From Nocardioides exalbidus (lineage in GTDB: Bacteria > Actinomycetota > Actinomycetes > Propionibacteriales > Nocardioidaceae): a stretch of DNA of 64,000 bases. The position numbers were made by a program, and so were the translations under genes. Within the stretch, counting starts at the first letter, position 1; every line of letters begins with the position of its first letter. Positions 50,418 through 58,809 of this stretch are shown here, in pieces. The notes beneath the pieces were generated by a model. It saw only the letters and a program-made list of their open reading frames with translations, had not been told where the DNA came from and searched no databases. The stretch covers positions 372,001-436,000 of the forward strand of contig NZ_FNRT01000002.1 of the NCBI RefSeq assembly GCF_900105585.1, in the 5' to 3' direction.

Positions 50418-51575
50418 CTACCGCGACGCGGCTCGTCGCGACAGCAGCACGAACGCCGACGCGGCGAGGGCGACCACGGCCATGACCGGCCAGAGCAGGC
50501 CGGGCGCGGCGGCGTAGATCGCCGTCCCCACAGGGGCGGCGAGGAGGGTGCCGGAGGTGGCGGCGCCGGTGTAGAGGCCCTGGTACTGGCCGACGAGGTG
50601 GTCGGGCGCCTGGTCGAGCACGTGGGCCGTGGCGGTGGTCTTGTAGAGGATCTCCCCCGCAGTCAGCACGACCATCGCGAGCAGCACCGACACGACCGTG
50701 ACCGGCAGCGCGAACATCGCCGTCCCGACACCGACGAGCGCGTAGCCGAGCGCGATGACGCCGTGTGCTGCGCGCCCCTGCAGCCACTGCGTGACCGGGA
50801 TCTCCAGGAGCAGGATCAGCCCGGAGCCGACCGCGATCACCGTCGCGTAGAGCCACACCGGCTGCCCGGAGTCGCGCAGGTGGAGCGGGAGCGTCGAGTA
50901 GAGCTGGCGGTAGACGAGGTCGACCAGCACCACGCCGACCATCAGGACCATCAGGGCCCTGTCCGCCCGCACCGCCCGGAGGAAGCCGCCGCGCGGCGCG
51001 TCGTGGTCGGCGACGTCGGGCGCGTCCTTCGGCAGCACCCGGCTCAGCGCCAGTCTCACGACGATCACGGCGAGGCCGTCGACGACGAACATCGCGTCGT
51101 AGCTCCACGTCACCAGCAGCGCCCCGAGCGGTGGCCCGAGCACGAACCCGGCGTTGGAGGCCGCGCGGCCGACCGCGACGGACGTACGACGCCGGCCGCG
51201 GGGCACCGCGAGCGCGGACAGCGCCCCCGAGGACACCCCGCCGGTCGCGGCGAGGTAGTTCTGGACGGGCAGGAGCACCCATAGCACCCACAGGGGCACG
51301 AACGGGACGGCCACGAGCATCAGGCCGCCGGCGGAGCTCGCGGTCAGCAGCACGCGGCGGTGGCCGAACCGGTCGCCCCAGCGGCCACCGGTGAAGTAGC
51401 CGGCCAGCATGCCGACGCCGACCGATCCGGCGAGCAGGCCGGCGGTCGTGGTCGAGAGGTCGCGCGGGCCGGTGAGGTAGAGCGTGAGGAAGAGCATCGT
51501 GAACGACGACGCCGACGACACGAACCGTGCCACCGCGAGCGCCCACACGACGGGGGGCAGGTCGCGCAGGTCCAC
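50418..51575 (-). CDS. Major facilitator superfamily transporter
   Basis: This 385-residue membrane protein has about twelve helices. The MFS loop between helices 2 and 3 reads GGRWGDRFGHRRVLL (family signature GxxxDRxGRR). The GTG start overlaps no neighbour. It resembles drug-efflux-type MFS carriers; cargo unknown. It is tail-to-tail with the ABC1 kinase, 7 bases apart. Confidence 0.88.
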   Translation of the reverse strand: MDLRDLPPVVWALAVARFVSSASSFTMLFLTLYLTGPRDLSTTTAGLLAGSVGVGMLAGYFTGGRWGDRFGHRRVLLTASSAGGLMLVAVPFVPLWVLWVLLPVQNYLAATGGVSSGALSALAVPRGRRRTSVAVGRAASNAGFVLGPPLGALLVTWSYDAMFVVDGLAVIVVRLALSRVLPKDAPDVADHDAPRGGFLRAVRADRALMVLMVGVVLVDLVYRQLYSTLPLHLRDSGQPVWLYATVIAVGSGLILLLEIPVTQWLQGRAAHGVIALGYALVGVGTAMFALPVTVVSVLLAMVVLTAGEILYKTTATAHVLDQAPDHLVGQYQGLYTGAATSGTLLAAPVGTAIYAAAPGLLWPVMAVVALAASAFVLLSRRAASR

Positions 51576-51614
51576 CGCGCCAGCCTGTCAGACGGCGAAG
51601 CCGTGGGTGGCACG

Positions 51615-52040
51615 ATGGCGACCATGCCCGCCTCCCAGGATGCTGCAGACGCCCTCGCCCGTTGGCACGCCGTCGTCGCGAGCCGCGACCCCGCCGGCCT
51701 CCCTGCGCTGGTCGCCGAGGACGCGGTCTTCCGCAGCCCCGCGGTCCACACGTCGCAGGAGGGCCGCGACACGGTCGTCGGCTACCTCACCGCCGCCTTC
51801 ACCGTCCTCGGCCCGCACCTGACCTACGAGCGCGAGTGGCTCGGCGACGACTCGGCGGTGCTCCAGTTCCGGTCGGAGGTCGGCGGCCTCGACGTGTCCG
51901 GCGTCGACATGATCACGTGGGACGCCGACGGCCGGATCGTCGACTTCACCGTGATGGTCCGCCCGAAGAAGGCCCTCGACGCCGTGATCCAGCACATGGG
52001 CGCCGAGCTCGTGCGGATGCTCGAGGCCGCCGGCTCCTAG
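51615..52040 (+). CDS. SnoaL-like / NTF2-fold protein
   Basis: This 141-residue protein has the cone-shaped NTF2 fold pattern: helical N-terminus (LARWHAVVASRDPAGL), LVAEDAVF, and a C-terminal sheet (DVSGVDMITWDADGRIVDFTVMV). It may bind or isomerise a small ligand; no catalytic set is obvious. A second ATG 9 bases later is possible. It ends over the last 4 bases of the convergent VWA gene. Confidence 0.75.
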   Translation: MATMPASQDAADALARWHAVVASRDPAGLPALVAEDAVFRSPAVHTSQEGRDTVVGYLTAAFTVLGPHLTYEREWLGDDSAVLQFRSEVGGLDVSGVDMITWDADGRIVDFTVMVRPKKALDAVIQHMGAELVRMLEAAGS

Positions 52041-54034
52041 ACCCAGAAGCCGCGCCCACCGCCGTACCAGTCACCGAACTGCTCGCGGTACGACGACGCC
52101 GGGCCGCGCGAGCCGAGGTAGGACCCGACGACCGCGGCACCGAGGTCGTCGAGCTCGGGGCTGACCATCCGGCCGTCGACCCGACGGGCCATCGAGTCGA
52201 TGAAGCGCGCCAGCCCCGGGTCCTCCCCGAGCCGGAAGAAGGTCACCTGCGCGCCGAGGCGCGCGGAGGCGTCGAGCTCCTTCACCGACTGCGCGATCGT
52301 CAGCGGGTGCGGCGGGTAGGAGAACCAGACCTCGCCGTCCTGCTCGAGGTGGGCCGTCGGCTCGCCGTCGGTGACGATCAGCAGCACCGGCTGGGCGTTG
52401 GGGTGCTTGCGGAAGAAGCGGTTCGCGAGCAGCAGCCCGTGGTGGAGGTTGGTCCCCTTGTCCCACTTCGCGTCGAGCGCGGTGAGCTCCTCGATCTCCA
52501 TCACCTGCGCGTGCCGGCCGAAGGCGATCAGCTGGAGGTCGTCGCCGCGGAAGCGCGAGCGGATGAGCTGGTGCAGGGCGAGCGCGGTCCGCTTCATCGG
52601 CACCCAGCGCCCGTCCATCGCCATCGAGAACGACGTGTCCACCAGCAGTGCGACGGCCGCCTGGGTGCGGGCCTCGGTCTCGGTGACCTCGATGTCGTCG
52701 ACCTGGATCCGCACGGGGGTGGCGCCGCCCTGCCGCAGCACCGCGTTGGTGATCGTGCGGGGCACGTCCCAGGGCTCGGTGGTGCCGAACTCCCAGCGCC
52801 GGGTGGCGCCGGAGGGTTCACCGGCGAGGCCCGTCGTCCGCGTCTCGCGGGCGCCGCTGCGACCGCTCATCCGGTCGGCGACGTCGCTCAGCAGTGCCTT
52901 GCCGAGCTGGCGCATCGCCTTGGGCGAGAGCCGGAGCTCGCCGTCCGAGCCGCGCTTGAGGTAGCCGCTGTCGCGCAGCGCGCGCTCGAGCTCCTGCAGC
53001 GTCTTCGCCGACACCGCGGCATCCGCACCGAGCTGGTCGGCCAGCGCGTCGAGGTCGACGTCGTCCATCCGGGCGCCGTGGTGCGACTGGGCGAGCTGGT
53101 CGGCGAGCGCGTCGAGCTGGGCGAGGTCCTGCAGGGCACCGGTGCCGTCACCGAGCCCCATCCCCTGTTCGCCCTCGAAGCTCTCCGAGCCCGACCAGTC
53201 CTCACCGGGCCGCAGCGCCTGGAGGTTCGCGTCCATCCGGGCGAGCTGCTCCATCAGCTGCGGCGAGCCGAACGCCTGCTGCGAGAGCTCCATCAGCTCC
53301 TGGCGCTGCTCTGGCGTCATCGAGTTCATCATCCGCTGGGCCGCCGCGGCACGCTGGGCGAGCTGGTCGAGCAGCTCGTCCATGTCCTGCGGTGAGTCGG
53401 GGAAGAAGTCGCCGTGCTTGTCCATGAAGTCGGCGAACTCCTCGTCGCTGACCCCTCCGGACGCGTGCTTCTCGAGCAGGTCGTTGAGGTCGGAGAGCAT
53501 CTCCGAGACGGCCTGCCGGTCCTCCTCGGTCGCCCCCTCGAGCGCCTGCTTCATCCCGGCGAAGCGCTGGTCGAGCAGCTCGCGGCCGAGCAGGTCCTTG
53601 ATCTGCTCGTAGGCCTCGCGGGCCTCGGAGGACCTCCAGTCGTAGGACGCCAGCTCGCTCACCGCGGCCGGCGTCGAGGTCGGCAGGTTGTCGAGCACCA
53701 TCTCGCGGAAGTCGCGGTCGGCGTCGTCCATCGTGATGTCGCGGGCGAGCTGCCCGCGCTCGGCCAGGACGGCCTGGTCGAGGAGCTCCTTGACCTCCTG
53801 CATGGTGCCGTCGAGGTTGTTGCGCTGGAGAATCTCGCGACGCTTCTCCGCGACGCGCCGGGCGAGCTCGTCGAGCCCGGCCTGGTCGGACCCGCCACGG
53901 CGCAGGAACTCCCGCATCGCGCGCTCCGGCGAGTAACCCGCCATCACGTCCTGGCCGATCGCGTCGAGCGCCTCCGCGAGGTCCACCGGCGGGGCGAGCG
54001 GGTCGCCACCGTCGTACTTCCGGAAGCGGCTCAT
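52037..54034 (-). CDS. VWA-domain protein (MoxR-associated)
   Basis: This 665-residue protein has an N-terminal region rich in charged helices (DNLPTSTPAAVSELAS, SPQDMDELLDQLAQ, ARMDANLQALRPGED) and a C-terminal VWA domain (about 440-640) with the MIDAS site DTSFSMAM, a Thr in KGTNLHHG and Asp in VTDGEPT. The fold binds metal and a partner protein. It overlaps the GNAT gene by 4 bases, which overlaps the MoxR-type ATPase, so the ATPase probably acts on a target presented by the VWA protein. Confidence 0.88.
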   Translation of the reverse strand: MSRFRKYDGGDPLAPPVDLAEALDAIGQDVMAGYSPERAMREFLRRGGSDQAGLDELARRVAEKRREILQRNNLDGTMQEVKELLDQAVLAERGQLARDITMDDADRDFREMVLDNLPTSTPAAVSELASYDWRSSEAREAYEQIKDLLGRELLDQRFAGMKQALEGATEEDRQAVSEMLSDLNDLLEKHASGGVSDEEFADFMDKHGDFFPDSPQDMDELLDQLAQRAAAAQRMMNSMTPEQRQELMELSQQAFGSPQLMEQLARMDANLQALRPGEDWSGSESFEGEQGMGLGDGTGALQDLAQLDALADQLAQSHHGARMDDVDLDALADQLGADAAVSAKTLQELERALRDSGYLKRGSDGELRLSPKAMRQLGKALLSDVADRMSGRSGARETRTTGLAGEPSGATRRWEFGTTEPWDVPRTITNAVLRQGGATPVRIQVDDIEVTETEARTQAAVALLVDTSFSMAMDGRWVPMKRTALALHQLIRSRFRGDDLQLIAFGRHAQVMEIEELTALDAKWDKGTNLHHGLLLANRFFRKHPNAQPVLLIVTDGEPTAHLEQDGEVWFSYPPHPLTIAQSVKELDASARLGAQVTFFRLGEDPGLARFIDSMARRVDGRMVSPELDDLGAAVVGSYLGSRGPASSYREQFGDWYGGGRGFWV

Positions 54035-54543
54035 CGGGCCAGCACCTTCTTCATCCACACGTCGTCGGGCCACTCGTCGTCGGCGACGCGCTCGACCTCC
54101 TCGAAGCCGTGGGCGCGGTAGAAGGCGAAGGCCGCGTCGTTGCCGTCGACGACCTCGAGCCACAGCTCGTCACCCTCGACGAGCGACTCGATCTCGGCGA
54201 GCAGCCGGCCGCCGATCCCGCGACCCTGGTGGTCGGGGTGGACGTAGAGCTTCCACATCACCTCGCGGTCGTCCGTGACGTGCGGGAAGGCCCGGTAGGA
54301 CCGCGAGAGCCGGCCCAGGTTGGCCAGCGCGACAACCTCGCCGTCGGCCTCGGCGACGAGGTGGGTGTTGGTCTGCATCGACCGGGTGAACACCTCGGGC
54401 GTCCACCACTCGTCGATCATCCGCTGGGCGTACGCCGCGTCGATCGGGCCGTAGGTCGGCGGCACCACGGCGCGACCGAGCGCGACGAAGCCCGGGATGT
54501 CGTGCCCGGTGGCGGGTCGCAGGGTGACGACGGAGTCACCCAT
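54031..54543 (-). CDS. GNAT-family N-acetyltransferase
   Basis: This 170-residue enzyme has the GNAT acetyl-CoA loop HPDHQGRGIGGRLLAEIE (R/Q-x-x-G-x-A type) and C-terminal strands with NDAAFAFYRAHGFEEVE. The substrate is not evident. It is unusual in that it sits between the MoxR ATPase and VWA genes and overlaps both, so it belongs to that operon. The ATG overlaps the ATPase stop by 8 bases. Confidence 0.88.
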   Translation of the reverse strand: MGDSVVTLRPATGHDIPGFVALGRAVVPPTYGPIDAAYAQRMIDEWWTPEVFTRSMQTNTHLVAEADGEVVALANLGRLSRSYRAFPHVTDDREVMWKLYVHPDHQGRGIGGRLLAEIESLVEGDELWLEVVDGNDAAFAFYRAHGFEEVERVADDEWPDDVWMKKVLAR

Positions 54544-55957
54544 AGACGGTCTCCCCTGCGTCGGTGTCCTTGCCGATCTTGCGGGCGAGGTAGAGGCCCT
54601 CCAGCGCGAGCTCGAGGGCGGCGGCGCGCTCGCCGTCGTTGGTCGCGCCGAGCCGGTCGCACACCTCGTCGTAGAGGTCGGACTCGCCCAGCACCGGCAG
54701 TCCGGCGAGGAAGTCGCGGGCGCCGACACGGGCGCCGGTGCTCACCATCGCGCCCTCCTCGATCGCCTCGACGAGCAGCCGCAGGTCGATGCCGGCCAGG
54801 TGCGCCCGCACCGCCTCCGCGACCGCGGTGCGCAGGAGGTGGGTGAGGATCTCGGTCTCACGGCCCTCCTCGCCGGTCTCGAACTCGATCTTCCCGCCGA
54901 GCACGTCGACCGCGGTCTCGAGGTCGACGACGCGGGCCACGGCCTGCTCCTCGCCCTGCGTGGTCGCGCGGTGCAGCGCGGCGGCCGCGATGGTCTCCGC
55001 GCCGGCGATGGCGAAGCGGGCGCTGACGCCCGAGCGCTGGTCGACGGACTGCGAGTCGCGCAGGTGGCGGGTGAAGCGGGCGAGCACCTCGAGGAGGTAC
55101 GCCGGCACCTCGGCGACGAGGTCGGCCTCCTGCTCGATGACGGCGATCTCCTCCTCCACCTCGCGCGGGTAGTGGGTGCGGATCTCGGCCCCGAAGCGGT
55201 CCTTGAGCGGGGTGATGATCCGGCCGCGGTTGGTGTAGTCCTCCGGGTTGGCGCTGGCCACGACGAGGACGTCGAGCGGGAGCCGGAGGATGTAGCCGCG
55301 GATCTGGATGTCGCGCTCCTCCATCACGTTGAGCATCGCGACCTGGATGCGCTCGGCGAGGTCGGGCAGCTCGTTGATCGCGACGATGCCGCGGTGGCTG
55401 CGCGGGATCAGCCCGAAGTGGATGGTCTCGGGGTCGCCGAGGTGGCGGCCCTCGGCCACCTTCATCGGGTCGACGTCGCCGATCAGGTCGGCGACCGACG
55501 TGTCCGGCGTCGCCAGCTTCTCGGCGTACCTCTCGTCGCGGTGCTTCCACGAGATGCGGAGGTCGTCGCCGTAGGTGGCGGCCGCCTGCTGTGACGTGAC
55601 GGTGATGGGTTCGTAGGGGTGCTCGCCGAGCTCGGAGCCCGAGATCACCGGCGTCCACTCGTCGAGCAGGCCCACCAGCGAGCGCAGCAGCCGGGTCTTG
55701 CCCTGGCCGCGCTCGCCGAGCAGCACGATGTCGTGGCCCGCGAGGAGGGCGCGCTCGACCTGCGGGATGACGGTCTCGGAGAAGCCGTGGAGGCCCGGCC
55801 ACGGGTCGTCGCCGGCGGCCAGGCGGGTCAGGAGGTTGTCGCGGAGCTCCTGGCGGAGCGTCCTGAGCTGGTGGCCGCTCTCACGGAGCTGGCCGACGGT
55901 GCTGGCGTCGGGGTGCTGGCTGCGCTGGTCGTTCTGCTGCTGGGTCACGTCTTCCAC
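54536..55957 (-). CDS. MoxR-type AAA+ ATPase
   Basis: This 473-residue ATPase has Walker A GERGQGKTR (about residue 86), Walker B GIVAINELPD, SANPEDYTNRG (sensor 1 region) and LDRFGAE-like KDRFGAEIRTHYP (arginine finger). It matches the magnesium-chelatase-like MoxR/RavA type that works with VWA proteins. The GTG used is the more upstream of two close GTGs; neither has a strong ribosome binding site. The AAA+ lid is followed by a helical C-terminal domain. Confidence 0.88.
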   Translation of the reverse strand: MEDVTQQQNDQRSQHPDASTVGQLRESGHQLRTLRQELRDNLLTRLAAGDDPWPGLHGFSETVIPQVERALLAGHDIVLLGERGQGKTRLLRSLVGLLDEWTPVISGSELGEHPYEPITVTSQQAAATYGDDLRISWKHRDERYAEKLATPDTSVADLIGDVDPMKVAEGRHLGDPETIHFGLIPRSHRGIVAINELPDLAERIQVAMLNVMEERDIQIRGYILRLPLDVLVVASANPEDYTNRGRIITPLKDRFGAEIRTHYPREVEEEIAVIEQEADLVAEVPAYLLEVLARFTRHLRDSQSVDQRSGVSARFAIAGAETIAAAALHRATTQGEEQAVARVVDLETAVDVLGGKIEFETGEEGRETEILTHLLRTAVAEAVRAHLAGIDLRLLVEAIEEGAMVSTGARVGARDFLAGLPVLGESDLYDEVCDRLGATNDGERAAALELALEGLYLARKIGKDTDAGETVYG

Positions 55958-56008
55958 GCTAGACCTGCCCGTCAACGTGGAGTGCGCTCGAAGTCCGCGC
56001 CCCGGGAG

Positions 56009-56057
56009 CGACAGTGGAGCGCACGGCCGTTAGGTCGGGCCGCTGGCTCCACTGTCG
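56009..56057 (-). terminator. 12-bp perfect hairpin
   Basis: CGACAGTGGAGC (56009-56020) pairs exactly with 56046-56057. The 25-base loop can form a second small stem. GTGCGCTC (55982-55989) can instead pair with GAGCGCAC (56017-56024). It lies between the DinB stop and the MoxR start, both leftward, so it probably terminates DinB. Confidence 0.5.
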
Positions 56058-56078
56058 TACGCCCGAGACGTACCCGGC

Positions 56079-56615
56079 CTAGACGTCGGTCGCGCCGTCG
56101 ATGGACTGGCGGATCAGGTCGGCGTGGCCGGCGTGGCGGGCGTACTCCTCGACCATGTGCACCAGCACCCAGCGGACGGTGGCGGTCCCGCCCTTGGCCG
56201 GGTCGCGCGGGCGGGCGACCGGGCGCCCGAGGTCGGGGTCGGCTGCCAGGGCCGCGTCGAGGCACGCGTCGGAGTGGGCGATCGCGGCCACCAGCAGCGC
56301 GTCGAGCTCGTCGAAGTCGGCTCCGGCAGCGCTGTGCCAGTCCCAGTCGGCGTCGTCGTCCCAGGGCGCGGTGTCCCACGGCGGGGACGGCTCGTGGGCG
56401 CCGAGGTTGTAGGAGAACCAGTAGTCCTCCACGTAGGCGAGGTGCTTGAGCATCCCGCCCAGGGTCAGGTCGCTCGGCGGGAGCGTCTGGTCGAGCTGGG
56501 CGGCGGTGAGCCCGCTCGCCTGCAGCCGGATCGTGGCACGGAAGTGGTCGAGGTAGGAGCGCAGCATCCCGACCTCGGTGTCGCTGTAGGACGGGGACGG
56601 GCGCTCGATCGTCAT
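56079..56615 (-). CDS. DinB / DUF664 family protein
   Basis: This 178-residue protein has the four-helix DinB fold: SYLDHFRATIRLQASGL, metal-ligand His in MLKHLAYVEDYWF (helix 2) and VRWVLVHMVEEYARHAGHADLIRQ (helix 4 with two further His). Metal-bound DinB proteins act as thiol-dependent transferases in actinobacteria; mycothiol is a natural partner in this host (inference). The ATG starts the conserved MTIERP. Confidence 0.85.
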   Translation of the reverse strand: MTIERPSPSYSDTEVGMLRSYLDHFRATIRLQASGLTAAQLDQTLPPSDLTLGGMLKHLAYVEDYWFSYNLGAHEPSPPWDTAPWDDDADWDWHSAAGADFDELDALLVAAIAHSDACLDAALAADPDLGRPVARPRDPAKGGTATVRWVLVHMVEEYARHAGHADLIRQSIDGATDV

Positions 56616-56664
56616 GCCCGCACCGTAGTGCGCGAGCCGACGGACCGAACACCGCAATACGACG

Positions 56665-56695
56665 GACCGCCCCGCTCGCGAGGAGCGGGGCGGTC
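56665..56695 (-). terminator. 13-bp hairpin downstream of the RG-rich gene
   Basis: GACCGCCCCGCTC (56665-56677) pairs perfectly with 56683-56695 around the 5-base loop GCGAG. It lies 22 bases past the stop of the leftward RG-rich gene and is a textbook-shaped GC stem without a T-tract. Confidence 0.65.
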
Positions 56696-56716
56696 GTCGT
56701 CGGGTCCGCTGGTCGG

Positions 56717-57394
56717 TCAGAGGGTCGGGCCCTCGCCGCGCAGCTTGTCGACCTCGGCCATCGCGCCACGCAGCTGGCCCAGCCACTCCTCGGCGTGCTC
56801 GCCGACGAGGCGGACCGACCACGCGAGGGCGTCGGACCGGGACCGGGCGACGCCGGCGTCGACGAGGGTGTCGAGCACCTGTCGCTCGGGCTGGCGGAGC
56901 CGGGTCATCACCGGCGCGGCGACGTGGGTGAAGAGTGCCTCGGTCTCGCCGAGCCGCACCCCCCACGACACCTTGCGCTGGTAGCGAGACTGCGCCTCGA
57001 GCGCGATCTCGATGCGCTCGGCCTTGGTCTCGGAGCGGAACCGGCCGATGCGGCCCTCCGCCTCGGCGCCGTCGGCGGTGTCGTCGGCCAGGGTGCCGAG
57101 TACCGTGATCTCCTCACGGTCGGCGGTCACCTCGATCTCGCTGAACCAGCCCTCGGGCAACCGCCCGCGGAACCAGTCGGCGGCGTCGTCGGCCGGCGGC
57201 AGGTCGGCGACCTGCCACCCACCACGGCGACCGCGGCCCTCGCCGCGCTCGCCCCGTCCCCCACCGCGTCCTTCACCGCGGCCTTCACCGCGTCCTTCAC
57301 TCCGGGGGCCGCGGCGCTCGCCGCGCTCTCCCCGCTCGCCGCGTCGTCCGCGGCCCTCGCCGCGGCTGTCGTCGTCGTTGTCTCGGGTCATCAT
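56717..57394 (-). CDS. RG/RGE-rich low-complexity protein
   Basis: This 225-residue protein has a very unusual N-terminus (residues about 10-65) made of RGE, RGG, ERG and GRG repeats, resembling eukaryotic RGG boxes that bind RNA. A folded alpha-beta domain of about 150 residues follows (WFSEIEVTADREEITVLGTL, then ALFTHVAAPVMTRLR, ending in a Leu/Gly-rich helix). I do not recognise the folded part. The start was chosen because AAGGAG lies 7 bases upstream. Confidence 0.7.
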   Translation of the reverse strand: MMTRDNDDDSRGEGRGRRGERGERGERRGPRSEGRGEGRGEGRGGGRGERGEGRGRRGGWQVADLPPADDAADWFRGRLPEGWFSEIEVTADREEITVLGTLADDTADGAEAEGRIGRFRSETKAERIEIALEAQSRYQRKVSWGVRLGETEALFTHVAAPVMTRLRQPERQVLDTLVDAGVARSRSDALAWSVRLVGEHAEEWLGQLRGAMAEVDKLRGEGPTL

Positions 57395-57399
57395 GAGCA

Positions 57400-57445
57400 T
57401 TCTCCTTCTTGCGTTGCTTACATGATTACACTGCAACACAAGACC
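57400..57445 (-). promoter_or_regulatory. Promoter region of the RG-rich gene
   Basis: The segment is distinctly AT-rich (CATGATTACA). GTTGC (57413-57417) and GCAAC (57433-57437) form an inverted repeat 15 bases apart around it. On the leftward strand TTGTGT/TTGCAG and TGTAAT could serve as -35 and -10. The pocket is unusual in this GC-rich window. Confidence 0.4.
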
Positions 57446-57454
57446 CGCCACTGC

Positions 57455-58411
57455 TTATGCCCCGAGCAGCTCCTCGCGCTCCTCGGCCAGCCGGCGGGAG
57501 GCCTCGAGACAGGTCGTACGTCGTCCACCTAGCGTCTCGAGCGTCTGCGTGACGCCGGCCCGGGCCCGCTCGACCCGGCCGCTCGCCTCCCGGATCCGGT
57601 CCCGCACGGCCCAGTCGCTGAAGATGTTGTCGAACCAGACGTCGAAGAAGCTGGTGAGCTGGTTGACCTCGATGCCGCCGACCGACGACATGCCGACGTC
57701 GGCGAGCTCGGTGGCCAGGTGGCCCAGGGCGCCGTCGGCCTGGCGCATCAGGACGGCCGCCCGGTCGAGGTTGTCGTACTTGGCCATGTCGCTGAAGAAG
57801 CCGCCGCCGAAGAACGTGTCGTACGTCGACCAGCTGCCCGCGCTGCCCAGGTGGCGCGCGGCCCGGTCGAGGCACTCCGCGGCGACCCGGGCGGCCTCGA
57901 CCGCCTCGTCGACCTGCACGGCCTCGGCGGCCCGCTCGCCCAGCGCGGTCGCCACCTCCTCCAGCCGCGCCGCCGTCGCACGGCTCGACGGGTCGGCGGC
58001 GACCTCCGCCTCGCGCTGCGCGAGCAGCTCCACCCGGCGGGCGGTCAGGTCACCGAACGACGCCAGCCGCGCCGCGATGCCGTCCACCTCGACCTCGGCC
58101 GCTCGTCGCCGTTCCTCCGCCTCGGCGGCGGTCCAGCGCGCGGCCTCCGCCTCGGCCCGTTCGCGATCGAGGTCCTGGTCGCGCCGGCCCCGCAGCGTGG
58201 CGAGGATGCGGGTCATCGAGACCTGCTCCAGCCGCGCCACGTCGTCGAGCTCCGAGTCGAGCCGCATCGTGGCCGTGCCCGCCCGGTCGTCCGCGGCCGA
58301 CAGCCGCGTCCGGGCGACGTCGAGCCGGGCCTCGAGTCCGTCCTTCTCCGCCTGCTGTCGCGCCAGCTCGGCCAGGGCGTCGAGCGCCGGTGTTCCCCCG
58401 TTGGTCGTCAT
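57455..58411 (-). CDS. Coiled-coil protein of unknown function
   Basis: This 318-residue protein has two long heptad regions (about 10-135, DGLEARLDVARTRL and DLDRERAEAEAARW; about 262-315). A conserved-looking middle (about 190-255) includes STYDTFFGGGFFSDMAKYDNL and SSVGGIEVNQLTSFFD. There is no signal peptide. I do not recognise the family. The Phe/Gly-rich middle between coiled coils hints at a structural or scaffold role (inference). Confidence 0.65.
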   Translation of the reverse strand: MTTNGGTPALDALAELARQQAEKDGLEARLDVARTRLSAADDRAGTATMRLDSELDDVARLEQVSMTRILATLRGRRDQDLDRERAEAEAARWTAAEAEERRRAAEVEVDGIAARLASFGDLTARRVELLAQREAEVAADPSSRATAARLEEVATALGERAAEAVQVDEAVEAARVAAECLDRAARHLGSAGSWSTYDTFFGGGFFSDMAKYDNLDRAAVLMRQADGALGHLATELADVGMSSVGGIEVNQLTSFFDVWFDNIFSDWAVRDRIREASGRVERARAGVTQTLETLGGRRTTCLEASRRLAEEREELLGA

Positions 58412-58452
58412 GCCCGGAGGCTAGACCGCGGCCTCCGGCTACCCTCGGCGAC

Positions 58453-58803
58453 GTGCTGACACCGAGCTGCCCGTGCGGGTCCGGGAGGCCGTACGACGCC
58501 TGCTGCGGGCCGCTGCTGGCCAACGCCGTGCAGGCGGCGACGCCCGAGCAGCTCATGCGCTCGCGCTACACCGCCCACGTCCGCGGCGACGCCGGCCACC
58601 TCTTCCGGACCTGGCACCCGCGGACCCGGCCGGACGACCTCCGTCCCGACCCGGGCACCCGGTGGACCGGGCTGCGGATCGTCGCGGCCGAGGACGACAC
58701 CGTCGAGTTCGTGGCGTCGTGGGAGGGCGGCTCGATGCACGAGGTCAGCCGCTTCGAGCGGCGTGCCGGCCGCTGGGTCTACGTCGACGGCGACGTCGAC
58801 TGA
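58453..58803 (+). CDS. YchJ-like UPF0225 protein with SEC-C motif
   Basis: This 116-residue protein starts with a zinc-binding SEC-C-like motif (CPCGSGRPYDACCGP) and continues as the NTF2-like UPF0225 domain (MRSRYTAHVRGDAGHLFRTWHP). The GTG start places the Cys cluster at residue 6. The function is unknown. It is divergent from the coiled-coil gene. Confidence 0.85.
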   Translation: MLTPSCPCGSGRPYDACCGPLLANAVQAATPEQLMRSRYTAHVRGDAGHLFRTWHPRTRPDDLRPDPGTRWTGLRIVAAEDDTVEFVASWEGGSMHEVSRFERRAGRWVYVDGDVD

Positions 58804-58809
58804 CGGACC

